64,000 nucleotides of DNA from DATARH01 sp963778385. Its GTDB lineage: Bacteria; Pseudomonadota; Alphaproteobacteria; ATCC43930; CGMCC-115725. Shown piece after piece: positions 43,338 through 52,535 of the stretch. The stretch is from NCBI GenBank assembly GCA_963778385.1, contig CAVZUA010000021.1:25290-89289 (forward strand), written 5' to 3'. Position numbers and translations under genes: made by a program. The number at the start of each line of letters is the position of its first letter. Positions within the stretch are counted from its first letter, which is position 1. The notes beneath the pieces were generated by a model that was not told the DNA's origin, did not search any database, and worked only from the letters and a program-made list of their open reading frames with translations.

Positions 43338-44111
43338 CTAAAGCCGCTGGACGAAGGGTACGCGAAACTGCAGGCACAGCGCCTCGGCGCCGCCCGGGCC
43401 GGCGGTCGCGGCGAGCGAATCGTCATCGGGTCCGACAAAGATCGTCGAGTTGACACCGAGAAAGGCCGAGCCCGCCGCCGACAGCGTCCCGCCCAGCACG
43501 AGCCAGAACTGGCCGCCGCTCGCTGCCGGATCGGGGCCGTTCAGCGCGGCGTTCGGCGGCAGCCGGTAGCGCCAGGTCGCCAGCCCGTGCTCGCCTTCGA
43601 GCACGCGCCGGCAGTCGATGGCGGTGGTTTCGCGTAGCGCATCGTCGGCGAGCGCGGGCAACGGGTCGCTCGTCGTCTCCCAATGCGTGTGCCGGTCGCG
43701 CGAGGCGCGCAGCTCGGCGCGGCTGTCGAGATCGGCCATGTACTTGGCGCCGGGGTCCCAGCAATTGCGCAGGGTGAACCAGGCGATGCCCTCCTCCGCC
43801 GCGACGATCGGCCCATAGGCGGAATAGGCGTCGGTGTAGTGCACCGCGATGCTGCCGGTATCGTGCGGGCCGAGCCTGCCGTAGCCGCTGACCACGACCT
43901 GGTACTGGTCGGCTTGGTGAAAATGCGGCCTGGTGATGCCGCCCGGGCCGCGCTCGACAAGGAACGCCACCGGGTGCAGCGCGTCGGCCGCCGGGATCGG
44001 ATCGCCGGGCCGGATCGTGTAGCGATTGGCGCCGATAAAAGGCGTACTCCAGCCGCGCGGCGTCTCGCGCCGGTCGTGGCGGGCGGTCTCGGCGTCGGCG
44101 GTCAGGATCAC
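43338..44111 (-). CDS. Cupin-fold protein, function unknown
   Basis: A 257-residue protein starting with GTG 44111 (AAGGAACCGCCT upstream). It looks like a two-part beta-barrel: HPVAFLVERGPGGITRPHFHQADQYQVVVSGYGRLG near residues 46-82 has the cupin HxH and the Q/E spacing, and GGQFWLVLGGTLSAAGSAFLGVNSTIFVGPDD near 200-232 looks like a second, metal-less barrel. A small-molecule binding or dioxygenase role is possible. It ends the leftward group that starts with the M3 peptidase. Confidence 0.6.
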   Translation of the reverse strand: MILTADAETARHDRRETPRGWSTPFIGANRYTIRPGDPIPAADALHPVAFLVERGPGGITRPHFHQADQYQVVVSGYGRLGPHDTGSIAVHYTDAYSAYGPIVAAEEGIAWFTLRNCWDPGAKYMADLDSRAELRASRDRHTHWETTSDPLPALADDALRETTAIDCRRVLEGEHGLATWRYRLPPNAALNGPDPAASGGQFWLVLGGTLSAAGSAFLGVNSTIFVGPDDDSLAATAGPGGAEALCLQFRVPFVQRL

Positions 44112-44210
44112 AGGCGGTTCCTTTTGCTGTGCGGAGCAAGCGTCGGGGCGAAGCGGCGCGCTGTCAAGCGACGCCGCCCGTTGAACTCCGGCTGGGTCGA
44201 TAGCCGTCCC

Positions 44211-44996
44211 TCACCGCAGCCAGTCCGGAACGACATCGACAAATGCCTGTTCCGGACGGGCAGCGAGATCATTTAACCAGGCGATCTCGTGCTCGCTGAC
44301 CACGCGGTTCGCTGATGGTGCCACGCGCCAACCATCCCAGGCCGATGTCTCGTGGCCGTTCAGGACGTAGTGATCGCGGATCACGTTGATCTTGATGAAC
44401 CAGCCGCCGGTGACATTGCCATGGCCAAAATGATCGGGATCACGTTCTCCGGCGCGGCAGGCCAGCCAGGCCTCTCCAGCGGTCATAAACGCGCGGCGCG
44501 GCACATCCGTCGGGTCAAACGCGACATCGCACTTCGTCGCGATCACATCGTCCAATTGTGCGTCGCTCAGGCGCCAAGTCCGGGAATGTCCATCGCAGAC
44601 CCAATGATCTTCCCAGGCTGAACCGAAATAGTCGGCAAAGCCGCAGCGCACCCGCGTAGGGACACCTTTGCTGCGCAGAAAGCTGCAGAGCAGCAACGCA
44701 AAATCCCGACAGGTCCCGACAGCGCGCTCGCCGGGCGCCCTCGGGGCTCGCAAATCTTTCGCGTCGGTCGCCAGGATCCCGTCGAGCCGATCGGCGACTG
44801 GCAACGTGTCGCGCGAAACGGTCCGATAATCGGCGGCATCGAGCGCGTATGCGGTCAGCCAATCCGAATGGATCAGCAGGCCTTGGATAACGCCGTTCAA
44901 GGCGCTGATGTCGGACGGCAGCACGGCGACGCGGCGGGTGTGACCTGCCGGGTCGGACATGAGGCTGTGCTGAGTCCATCGGTCGGCGTCGGCCAT
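44211..44996 (-). CDS. Transglutaminase-like (papain-fold) protein
   Basis: A 261-residue protein with a transglutaminase-like core: GTCRDFALLLCSFLRSKGVPTRVRCGFADYF near residue 92 carries the catalytic Cys, WEDHWVCDG near 128 the His, and RTWRLSDAQLDD near 138 the Asp. Homologues are predicted cysteine peptidases or amidases. ATG 44996 and the in-frame ATG at 44960 are both possible; neither has a strong ribosome-binding site. The open frame extends far upstream over the desaturase gene and is not believed there. Confidence 0.8.
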   Translation of the reverse strand: MADADRWTQHSLMSDPAGHTRRVAVLPSDISALNGVIQGLLIHSDWLTAYALDAADYRTVSRDTLPVADRLDGILATDAKDLRAPRAPGERAVGTCRDFALLLCSFLRSKGVPTRVRCGFADYFGSAWEDHWVCDGHSRTWRLSDAQLDDVIATKCDVAFDPTDVPRRAFMTAGEAWLACRAGERDPDHFGHGNVTGGWFIKINVIRDHYVLNGHETSAWDGWRVAPSANRVVSEHEIAWLNDLAARPEQAFVDVVPDWLR

Positions 44997-45055
44997 GCGT
45001 CTACTCAAGCCGCTTGTCGGGCAGGGCGCAAGAAAACAACGGGACTGAGCGCGGG

Positions 45056-45832
45056 TTACCACACCAGCAGCCGGGGCAGTACCGGCTCGGCGGCGTCGAG
45101 ACGCCGAGCCAGCGCCGGGAGGTGCGGAGTCGGCACCGCGGGGAAGAGATGATGCTCGCGATGATAGAACATGTCGAAAGTCATGAGCGATTTGAGCCGA
45201 TTGCGGATCGTGCGCGCGACGATCCCCGGCGGGCAGTCGTGATGCACCGTCCACACCGCGAAGAAGGCCGTCAGGCTTTGTCCGAGCAGCATCGCCGCGA
45301 CGTGGTAGCGGGTGACGTCCAGCGCGAACGGGCCCACCAGTAGCGGCAACCACAGCAGGTTGGCCGCCAGCTCCACGGCGATCCAGCGTCGCACCGTGTG
45401 CCCGCCGCCCTGCCACGCGGTCGCGTGCAGCCGCAGCGGAAACCACGGTCCGAGCAGGATCGCGCCGAGCCCGCTGCGCCGTGCCCCCATCGCCTCGATA
45501 TCCTCGTCGGCGAGACAGTGCCGGTGATGCCGGAGATGATTCCACCGCACCGCATGCATCGACCCCAGCATCAGCACGCTCAGCACCAGCAGCACCGCAT
45601 CGGTGGCGCGGCGGCCGAGCCCGATCGCGTGGTGGCAGCCGCCGTGATTGAGCCGCAGTCCGGTCAGGAAAAAGACGAAGGAGAGTGCGAGGGCGAACGG
45701 ATACAGCCCGTGCCCGGCGGCAACCAGAGATCCGGCCAGCCAGGGCAGCGGCAAAAGCAGCTCCGCCACCGTCTCGCCCCGCCGCATCGCGACGAGGTCG
45801 CGCCATTCGACCGCAGCCCTGGCGTCAGCCAT
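45056..45832 (-). CDS. Fatty acid desaturase family protein
   Basis: A 258-residue membrane di-iron protein. The three His boxes are NHGGCHHAIG near residue 62, RWNHLRHHRHCLADED near 96 and YHREHHLFPAVPTPHLPAL near 222, with WTVHHDCP near 195; about four membrane segments lie between. The His boxes place it with desaturases/hydroxylases/ketolases acting on lipids or carotenoids. ATG 45832 overlaps the ParA-like stop by 8 bp. Confidence 0.83.
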   Translation of the reverse strand: MADARAAVEWRDLVAMRRGETVAELLLPLPWLAGSLVAAGHGLYPFALALSFVFFLTGLRLNHGGCHHAIGLGRRATDAVLLVLSVLMLGSMHAVRWNHLRHHRHCLADEDIEAMGARRSGLGAILLGPWFPLRLHATAWQGGGHTVRRWIAVELAANLLWLPLLVGPFALDVTRYHVAAMLLGQSLTAFFAVWTVHHDCPPGIVARTIRNRLKSLMTFDMFYHREHHLFPAVPTPHLPALARRLDAAEPVLPRLLVW

Positions 45833-46460
45833 CCAGCCGGTCGAGGATCGCGCAGGCGAGCTTGCGGGCTCTCGCATTGAGCGACGGGAACGCGGTCTCG
45901 CTGGCGCTGCGGCCGACATTTTGCGCAGCACGGTAGCCGGGGCGTTCGATCAACTCGCCGTCGAGCGTGGTGAACCCGGCCATCCCGATCACCGACCGCG
46001 CCTCGGCGACCTCCGAGTCGGTCAGCACCCGGCATAGCGCGAAGATCGGTCCTGCGGCGCTGTGTTTCATCTCTGAGATGCGCCGCGCCAGCGCGAGCGT
46101 CGGCACCAGATCGGCGCGCGAGGCGCCGGTCGGCAGGATGATCAGATCGCATTCGCCGATCATCTCGGCGGTGCGTTTGGGCGTGCCGGGCGCGCCGTCG
46201 AGCAGGATGATGTCGTAGTCGCGGTTGAGCTTGACGGCCTTGCGGACATCCTTGGTCGGCTCCGCCTCGACCGCCGGCTCGAAATCGCGCTGCAGGCGCT
46301 CGCGGACCCAATCGACCGAGCTCATCTGCTTGGTGTCGAAATCGAGGATTTTCGCCGCTTTGCCCTGCGAGGCCGCCTCGCGCGCGATCAGCTGGCACAG
46401 CGTCGATTTGCCGACGCCGCCTTTCTGCGACACCACCCCGATGATCCTGCGCTTCGCCAT
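45825..46460 (-). CDS. ParA/MinD-like ATPase (orphan)
   Basis: A 211-residue deviant Walker ATPase: IGVVSQKGGVGKSTLCQLIA near residue 7 has the signature Lys, ILDFDTKQMSSVDWVRER near 38 is Walker A', and DYDIILLDGAPGTPKRT near 80 is Walker B. It is short, like plasmid type Ib ParA proteins. No ParB-like gene lies next to it, so it probably positions some other cargo or is a plasmid or island relic. It overlaps the desaturase and starts 13 bp after the M3 peptidase stop. Confidence 0.85.
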   Translation of the reverse strand: MAKRRIIGVVSQKGGVGKSTLCQLIAREAASQGKAAKILDFDTKQMSSVDWVRERLQRDFEPAVEAEPTKDVRKAVKLNRDYDIILLDGAPGTPKRTAEMIGECDLIILPTGASRADLVPTLALARRISEMKHSAAGPIFALCRVLTDSEVAEARSVIGMAGFTTLDGELIERPGYRAAQNVGRSASETAFPSLNARARKLACAILDRLDG

Positions 46461-46473
46461 CGCGGCGAATGTA

Positions 46474-48501
46474 TCACGGGTTGAGGCCCCGCTGCGCGAT
46501 CAGCGCGTCGATTTCCGGCTCGCGCCCGCGGAATTCACGGTAAAGCGCCATCGGGTCGCGCGTGTCGCCGGCGCTGTAGATCGCCTTGAGCCGTGCCGCG
46601 AGCGCCGGATCGAACACGTCGCCGGCGTCGGTAAACGCGGCATAGCCGTCCGCGTCGAGCACCTCGGCCCAGAGATAGGCGTAATACCCGGCGGCATAGC
46701 CCGCGCCGTCGAACAGATGCTGGAAATGCGTCGGCCGGTGGCGCAGCCCGATCGCCGCCGGCATCCCGACCCGCGCCAGGAAATCCTGCTCGAACCGGGC
46801 GATATCGACAGCAGCCGTGTCGGTGCGCGCATGCAGCTCCAGGTCGATCATCGCGCAGGCGGCATACTCGACCGTCGCGAAACCCTGGTTGAAGTTGCGC
46901 GCCGCCAGCAGCCGGTCGATCAGCGCGTCGGGGATCGGCTCGCCGGTCTGAGCATGCCGCGCATATTTCCGCAGGATCTCCGGCGCCTGCACCCAATGCT
47001 CCATGATCTGCGACGGGAATTCGACAAAATCCCGCAGCACCGACGTGCCCGATTGCGAGCGATAGCGGACATGGCTCAGCAGCCCGTGCAGCCCGTGGCC
47101 GAATTCGTGGAACAGCGTGCGCGCGTCGTCGAACGACAGCAGCGTCGGGTCGCCCTTCGAGAAATTGTTGTTGTTGACGACGATCGGCAGCACCTCGCCG
47201 TCGAGGCTCTCCTGGTCGCGATAGCTCGACATCCAGGCGCCGGAGCGCTTGCCGGGACGGGCGAAGTTGTCGTGCAGGAACAGCCCGATCGCCTTGCCCG
47301 CCGTGTCGCGCACCTCGTAGGCGCGGACATCGGGATGATAGACCGGACAGTCTGCGCGCGGCACGAAGCTGACACCGAACAGCCGCCCGGCGGTGTCGAA
47401 CAGCGCCGCGACCATGTTGTCGAGCACGAAATACGGCTTTATCGCGCTCTCATCGAGGTCGTATTTCTCGGCGCGCACCTTCTCGGCGTAGTAGCGCCAA
47501 TCCCACGGCGCGATCGGCTCGTTGAGCCCGTCGGCATTGGCCGCATCGGCCAGTTCGGCGCGTTCGGCCGCGGCTTTGTGCTTGGCCGGCTGCCAGACCT
47601 GCTCCAGCAAATGCTCGGCGGCCTCGGGGGTCTTTGCCATCGTGTCGTCGAGCCGGTAGGCGGCGTAGGTGGCATAGCCGAGCAGCCGCGCCTGTTCCTG
47701 GCGCAGCGCCAGGAGCTCCGCGATAAGCGGCGCGTTGTCGTGCTCGCCTTGGTGCTCGCCGCGCTGGACCCAGGCGCGGTATGCGGTCTCGCGCAAATCC
47801 CGCCGCGCCGAGAAGGTGAGGAACGGCTCGACCGACGAGCGCGACAGGGTGATGACGTATTGGCCGTCCAGCCCACGCTCCTTGGCCGCTGCGGCCGCCG
47901 CGTCGCGGGCGAAATCCGGCAGGCCGGCGAGGTCGCCGGCGTCGAGCACGAGGCGCCACTCGTCTTCGTCGAACAGCACGTTCTGGCCGAAATGCGTGTG
48001 CAGCGAGGCCATGCGCGCGGTGATCTCGCTCATCCGCGTCTTTTGTTCCGGACCGAGCAGCGCGCCGGCGCGGACAAACCGCGTATGGTAGCGCTCCAGC
48101 AGGCGAAGCTGGTCGGGTGCCAGGGCGAGCGCGTCGCGCTTCTGATAAAGCGCGTCGATGCGCGCGAAGAGCGCGGGGTCGAGCGCGATCTTGCTGCGAT
48201 GCGCCGCCAGCTTTGGCGCGTAGTCGCGGGCGATCGCGTCGATCTCCTTGTTGGTCGCGCTCGAATTGAGGTTGTGGAACAGGTCGCCGACCATGTTCAG
48301 CAGCTTGCCGCTGCGCTCCAGCGCCTCGACCGTGTCGGCGAAGCTCGGCGGTTCGGCCGAGCCGGTGATCGCCGCGATATCGGCGAGCTCCTCGTCCATG
48401 CCGCGATCAAAGGCGGGCGGAAAATGCGCCGGCTCGATGCGGTCGAAAGGCGGCACCCCAAACGGCGTCGTCCAGGTCTCGAAAAGCGGGTTCTGCGTCA
48501 T
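46474..48501 (-). CDS. M3 family metallopeptidase (oligopeptidase A/Dcp type)
   Basis: A 675-residue cytoplasmic zinc peptidase degrading short peptides. The zinc site is LFHEFGHGLHGLLSHVRY near residue 465 (HExGH) with the downstream Glu in FVEFPSQIMEHW. N-terminal FETWTTPFGVPPFDRIEPAHFPPAF is characteristic. Length is normal for the family. ATG 48501 is chosen; the frame is open for another 127 codons upstream but that lies over the DUF1501 gene. No ribosome-binding site is evident, yet TATATAAG lies 10-17 bases before the start. Confidence 0.92.
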   Translation of the reverse strand: MTQNPLFETWTTPFGVPPFDRIEPAHFPPAFDRGMDEELADIAAITGSAEPPSFADTVEALERSGKLLNMVGDLFHNLNSSATNKEIDAIARDYAPKLAAHRSKIALDPALFARIDALYQKRDALALAPDQLRLLERYHTRFVRAGALLGPEQKTRMSEITARMASLHTHFGQNVLFDEDEWRLVLDAGDLAGLPDFARDAAAAAAKERGLDGQYVITLSRSSVEPFLTFSARRDLRETAYRAWVQRGEHQGEHDNAPLIAELLALRQEQARLLGYATYAAYRLDDTMAKTPEAAEHLLEQVWQPAKHKAAAERAELADAANADGLNEPIAPWDWRYYAEKVRAEKYDLDESAIKPYFVLDNMVAALFDTAGRLFGVSFVPRADCPVYHPDVRAYEVRDTAGKAIGLFLHDNFARPGKRSGAWMSSYRDQESLDGEVLPIVVNNNNFSKGDPTLLSFDDARTLFHEFGHGLHGLLSHVRYRSQSGTSVLRDFVEFPSQIMEHWVQAPEILRKYARHAQTGEPIPDALIDRLLAARNFNQGFATVEYAACAMIDLELHARTDTAAVDIARFEQDFLARVGMPAAIGLRHRPTHFQHLFDGAGYAAGYYAYLWAEVLDADGYAAFTDAGDVFDPALAARLKAIYSAGDTRDPMALYREFRGREPEIDALIAQRGLNP

Positions 48502-48557
48502 GCGGCTTATATAGCGATGATCGTTGCCGGCGGCATCTTTAAGCGGCTTCGCGCTGG

Positions 48558-49787
48558 CTAGACGGCCAATATTTGCGCCAGATCGCGGCGCGGCGCCGGC
48601 ATGCCGGGGAAGATCTTCGCCATCACCGCGTCGGGCAGGCGCAGATGGCGTTCGAGCACCATCGCCAGCGGGTGGCGGTAGTCGGTGGTCACCGCGAGGT
48701 CGCGGCCCTGGTAGAGCTGAGCGTCGGCGAGGCCGGGCCAGTCGCCGTAGACCTTGCCGCCGTTGACCTTGCCGCCCAGCATCCAGATCGCGTTGCCGTG
48801 GCCGTGATCGGTGCCGCGGTTGCCGTTTTCCCGCACCGTGCGGCCGAATTCGGAAATGACGACGACGACCGTGTCGTCCCAATTGTCACGCAGCCCTTCG
48901 GCAAACGCGGCGAGACCTTCGCCGAGCGGCTTCAGCCGATTGGCGAGCTGCCCGTCTTGGGCCCCCTGGTTGACGTGCGTGTCCCAGCCCCCAAGGCTCG
49001 CAAAAGCGAACCGGATGTGCCGGTCGCGCGTCATCAGTCCGGCGAGCCGCGCCGCCATTGCCGGCAGCGCATTCGCCGGCGGCGCGCCGTTATCGGCCAT
49101 TTTCTGCTCGTCGCTCGACATATCGGCGACGATCTGCGTGCGCGCGTCGCGACCTTGGCGATAGGCGACGCTCTGCTTGTCGTTGCCGGCATAGAGCTTG
49201 TCGAAGGCGCTGGCGATTTCGGGCCGGTCGATCGCCATCGCCTGCGCCGCGTTCGGCCCGAGCGGCAAATTGGCGACCGCCACCGGGCCGCGCAGGATGA
49301 AGGGCAAGATCGGGCCGATGCTGACCGCGTCGGTCGGTGCGTGCGCACCGGGCAGCGCGGCCAGCGCCCGGTTCATCCAGCCATCCGGGGTTGTCTGGCG
49401 GCCGGGCGTGCCGTTCTCGATGAATTGCTGCGCATCGAAATGCGAACGCGTCGGGTCGGGCGACCCGGCAGCGTGGATAAAAGCGAGCTTCTTGTCGTTC
49501 CACAGCGGCATCAGCGCGGCGAGCGCCGGGTGCAGCGCGAAGCGCTCATCGAGCGACAGCGCGCCGTTCTCGGCGCCCGGCTTGGCGATCGCGATCGTCG
49601 GCCGCGCGTCGTAATAGGCCTGCTCGGCGTAGGGCACGACGACGTTGAGCCCGTCCACCGCGCCGCGCAGCATCACCACGACCAGCCGCCGCGCCGCGGC
49701 CGCCTCGGCCCGCGCGAGCTGCACCGTGCCCAGCAGCGGCACCAGCGCCGCACCGCTTGTCAATCGAAGGAGATCGCGTCGTCGCAT
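48558..49787 (-). CDS. DUF1501 domain exported protein (Tat substrate)
   Basis: A 409-residue alkaline-phosphatase-like fold protein with a Tat-like leader MRRRDLLRLTSGAALVPLLG. Seen: VVVMLRGAVDGLNVVVPYAE near residue 37, HPALAALMPLW near 88, FDAQQFIENGTPGR near 112, and TVVVVISEFGRTVRENGNRGTDHGHGNAIWMLGG near 318-350, the conserved metal-site-like end. It pairs with the DUF1800 gene upstream, a very common two-gene set of unknown function in Gram-negative bacteria. Confidence 0.9.
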   Translation of the reverse strand: MRRRDLLRLTSGAALVPLLGTVQLARAEAAAARRLVVVMLRGAVDGLNVVVPYAEQAYYDARPTIAIAKPGAENGALSLDERFALHPALAALMPLWNDKKLAFIHAAGSPDPTRSHFDAQQFIENGTPGRQTTPDGWMNRALAALPGAHAPTDAVSIGPILPFILRGPVAVANLPLGPNAAQAMAIDRPEIASAFDKLYAGNDKQSVAYRQGRDARTQIVADMSSDEQKMADNGAPPANALPAMAARLAGLMTRDRHIRFAFASLGGWDTHVNQGAQDGQLANRLKPLGEGLAAFAEGLRDNWDDTVVVVISEFGRTVRENGNRGTDHGHGNAIWMLGGKVNGGKVYGDWPGLADAQLYQGRDLAVTTDYRHPLAMVLERHLRLPDAVMAKIFPGMPAPRRDLAQILAV

Positions 49788-49829
49788 CGCCGCACCTCAG
49801 ACTATCCCAATCTCATAGGTTCTCCACTG

Positions 49830-49910
49830 CGCCGTGGCCGGGCTTGACCCGGCCATCCACGAATAAGTGGAAGCTGTTCGTGGACCCCCGGGTCAAGCCC
49901 GGGGGAGGCG
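49830..49910. repeat. Family E palindromic repeat
   Basis: An 81-bp copy, CGCCGTGGCCGGGCTTGACC ... CACGAATAAGTGGAAGCTGT ... GACCCCCGGGTCAAGCCCGG then GGGAGGCG. It closely follows the copy at 12929-13013. It separates the DUF1501 and DUF1800 genes. Confidence 0.75.
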
Positions 49911-49942
49911 ATCTGTTCTTTCGCTCGCTGCGAGCCATGATT

Positions 49943-51496
49943 TCACCGCCGCATGAAATCGGGGCTGCCGAGAATCAGCGCCGCCCGCAGTCCGGGCGGC
50001 GCCTCGGCGACGGCCTTGACGGTATTCGCGCTCAGCGTCGCGCCCAGCAGCTTTTCCAGCGGCTCCGGGTCGAGCGGCTGTGGCTTGGGCGGCTCGGGTT
50101 TCGCCTCGGGCTGGTCGGAAACCTGCTGCACCGGCGGGGTGGCCGCCAATTCCGGCGGCGGCGCCTTGAGCGGCAGCGCGCCGCGGCCGAGCCCCGTTGC
50201 AAAGCCGATGCGCAGCGTTGTCGCGTCCGGGCTGAGCCAAGCCTCTTCGGTATTCTTGTAGCCGTCCGGCGTCTGGCAGTAATAGAGCGGCTGGCCGAGC
50301 CGCGCCATCGTGCCGAGCAGCGGCCGCGGGTTGTTGACCTCGACACCGGCGGCGCGCGCCGCCGACAGCACGTACTGGTAGGGCGCCTTGTATTTCTGGC
50401 CGGGGCTGTTGCGGAATTCGCGGCTGGTCAGCAGCGTCTTCAGCACCGCTGCGATGTCGCCGTCGGTCTCGCGGAAGCGCTGCGCCAGGCGGTCGACCAG
50501 CGCCGGCGGTGGTTTGTCGGCGACAAAATACTGCGCGAGCTGGAACGCGATGTGCCGCGCCGTCGCTGGGCTGGCGGCGAGCATGCCGATCGCCTCGACG
50601 GCCTCGCCTTCGCCGCTGGCGGGAATGACGCGGCCGAGGAAGGTCTTCTCGGCAAAGTCATGCCGCGACGGGTCGAACACCTGGGCGGAGCCGTCGCCGC
50701 GCCCCAAACCCTGCCGCGCCAGCCCCCAGCCGGTCAGGATATGCGCCAGCGCGACGACATCGTCCTGGGTATAGCCGCCGTCGACGCCGAGCGTGTGCAG
50801 CTCCATGATCTCGCGCGCGTAATTCTCGTTGATCCCGGTCTGGTTGCCCTTGGCGCCCGGGCTGCCCGGTGCGGTGTTGAGCTGGTTGTCGAGGTAGAAC
50901 AGCATCGCCGGCGAATGCGCGGTTGCCAGCACCAGGTCGCGGAAATGGCCGAGTGCGTAGGGACGGATTGCGTCGGCCTCGAAGCGGCCGACCCAGAGAT
51001 GGTCGAGCCCCTTGCCGGCGAAAATGTTGAAATGGTTGAACCAGAAATCGACCATCATCTCCTGCAATTGGCGCTTGCTGTAGAGCGCGCGCCAGACGCG
51101 CGCGTCCTGCGCCTGCTGGACGATGATGTTGGCCCGCTGGCGGCGCGCTTTCTGCTCCTCCGGCGTCGGCTTTGCGCCGCCGTTCGCGGCCGGAAGAATT
51201 GGCCCGTATTCGCGGAAGAGCTGCACCGGGTTGAGACTCAGCGTCTCGACCCCGGCGAGGCGCTGCGTCAGCTCGGGCGGCTCGGCGATCGCCTCCGGAT
51301 GCAGCTGCTCGTCGATGTAGCCATCGATGCCGATCTGTTTGACATGCGCGACATCCGCCGGCGTCGGACCGAAGGCCATGCGGTTGAGGATATGGATGAC
51401 CTGCTGGTCGGACGGCATGTCCGCGAGACCAGGGCGCGCCAGCGCGAGCGCGGCGATAAAAAGCGCGGCGAGAAAGCGGAGCGATGGAGCCGTCAT
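49943..51496 (-). CDS. DUF1800 domain exported protein
   Basis: A 517-residue protein with a signal peptide (MTAPSLRFLAALFIAALALA, then RPGLADMP). Seen: VIHILNRMAFGPTPADVAHVKQIGIDGYIDEQLHP near 33-70, LQEMMVDFWFNHFNIFAG near 155, INENYAREIMELHTLGVDGGYTQDDVVALAHILTGW near 225-262 and LLTSREFRNS near 362: the standard DUF1800 core. A Pro-rich linker (KPEPPKPQPLDPEPLEK) lies near 470. ATG 51496 gives the signal peptide start. It is the upstream partner of DUF1501. Confidence 0.9.
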   Translation of the reverse strand: MTAPSLRFLAALFIAALALARPGLADMPSDQQVIHILNRMAFGPTPADVAHVKQIGIDGYIDEQLHPEAIAEPPELTQRLAGVETLSLNPVQLFREYGPILPAANGGAKPTPEEQKARRQRANIIVQQAQDARVWRALYSKRQLQEMMVDFWFNHFNIFAGKGLDHLWVGRFEADAIRPYALGHFRDLVLATAHSPAMLFYLDNQLNTAPGSPGAKGNQTGINENYAREIMELHTLGVDGGYTQDDVVALAHILTGWGLARQGLGRGDGSAQVFDPSRHDFAEKTFLGRVIPASGEGEAVEAIGMLAASPATARHIAFQLAQYFVADKPPPALVDRLAQRFRETDGDIAAVLKTLLTSREFRNSPGQKYKAPYQYVLSAARAAGVEVNNPRPLLGTMARLGQPLYYCQTPDGYKNTEEAWLSPDATTLRIGFATGLGRGALPLKAPPPELAATPPVQQVSDQPEAKPEPPKPQPLDPEPLEKLLGATLSANTVKAVAEAPPGLRAALILGSPDFMRR

Positions 51497-51650
51497 GCGC
51501 TGCTGCCGGACGCTGTATGGTGGAGATTGTATCACGTTGCGACCGCAACCATCCCCGGGTTGTTCGGCACGCGCGGCGTTCGCTTGTCCTGCAGCGGGGC
51601 ATCCCGCATTCTTTTAGGCGATTTCCGCCACGCATTTCGCGGCAGGCACG

Positions 51651-52529
51651 ATGATCCGCTTGGCCGACTGCTTTCCGGATAGGTCGACGGAGGCGCTGCC
51701 GCTCAAGGAATTCGATTGGGCGCGGTCGGGTGTGGCGCTGCCCTACGTGATCTTTATCACCGGCCGCTGCGGCAGCACGCTGCTGACCCATCTGCTCGCC
51801 GAAAGCGGGCTGTGCGGGAACCCTGACGAATTGTTCAACGAGGAGCGGGTCGTCGAATTGGCGAAGGAATGGCAGGTCTCCGATTTCCCCAGCTACTTCC
51901 AGGCGGCGGTCCGCTACACGGTCACCAACCGGCGCTTCGGTTTCGAGATCGACCCGCTCCGCTTCGAGCAACTACGCGACCTGGTGTCGTTCCCCGACAT
52001 CTTCCCGCCGCGTCGCGCCGTGTTTTTCTGGATGACGCGGCGCGACATCGTCGGCCAGGGCTGGTCGTTCGCCAAGGCCAAGAAGACGGGGTTGTGGCAT
52101 CGCTACGTCGATGGCAGCGAAAGGTGGATGACGCCCATCGACCCGACCGACGGCGACAGGATCAGCGACACCGCGTGGTGGCGCGAAATCATCCTTGTGC
52201 TGACGGGCGAGCGCATCGCCGAAGAATTCTTCGCCGCCGCGCGCATCACCCCGTACCGGCTCGATTACGAGATGTTGGTGGCGGATCGATCGCGCACCGT
52301 CGTCAGTGTGCTGCAAGCGCTGTCATGCGGGCCCGACGAGATTGCCCGTCATCTCGGCCCGCCCGTCGATCGTACCGAGCGCAATCGCTACGACGACTGG
52401 GATCGCGCGATGATCGATTTCTGCGACCGCTACCGCAACGAGTTGCGCTATGTCGACCGGCACCGCCTCGATCTCGACATCGGCGGCCTGCGGCAGGAGC
52501 TCAACACGCGTTACGCGCTGGGCGTATGA
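51651..52529 (+). CDS. Stf0-type sulfotransferase
   Basis: A 292-residue PAPS-dependent sulfotransferase relative. The 5'-phosphosulfate loop is YVIFITGRCGSTLLTHLLAE near residue 33, followed by NPDELFNEERV near 57; the 3'-phosphate region is FWMTRRDIVGQGWSFAKAKKTGLWH near 125-150. LDYEMLVADRSRTVVSVLQAL near 203 and DRTERNRYDDWDRAM near 243 close the fold. Relatives sulfate sugars or lipids such as trehalose. It stands alone between opposed genes. Confidence 0.82.
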   Translation: MIRLADCFPDRSTEALPLKEFDWARSGVALPYVIFITGRCGSTLLTHLLAESGLCGNPDELFNEERVVELAKEWQVSDFPSYFQAAVRYTVTNRRFGFEIDPLRFEQLRDLVSFPDIFPPRRAVFFWMTRRDIVGQGWSFAKAKKTGLWHRYVDGSERWMTPIDPTDGDRISDTAWWREIILVLTGERIAEEFFAAARITPYRLDYEMLVADRSRTVVSVLQALSCGPDEIARHLGPPVDRTERNRYDDWDRAMIDFCDRYRNELRYVDRHRLDLDIGGLRQELNTRYALGV

Positions 52530-52535
52530 ACGGGG

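Noticed and set aside
45833..46398. Leftward 244-codon frame overlapping ParA and desaturase genes
   Set aside because: It is a shifted reading of both well-supported genes and has no family features.
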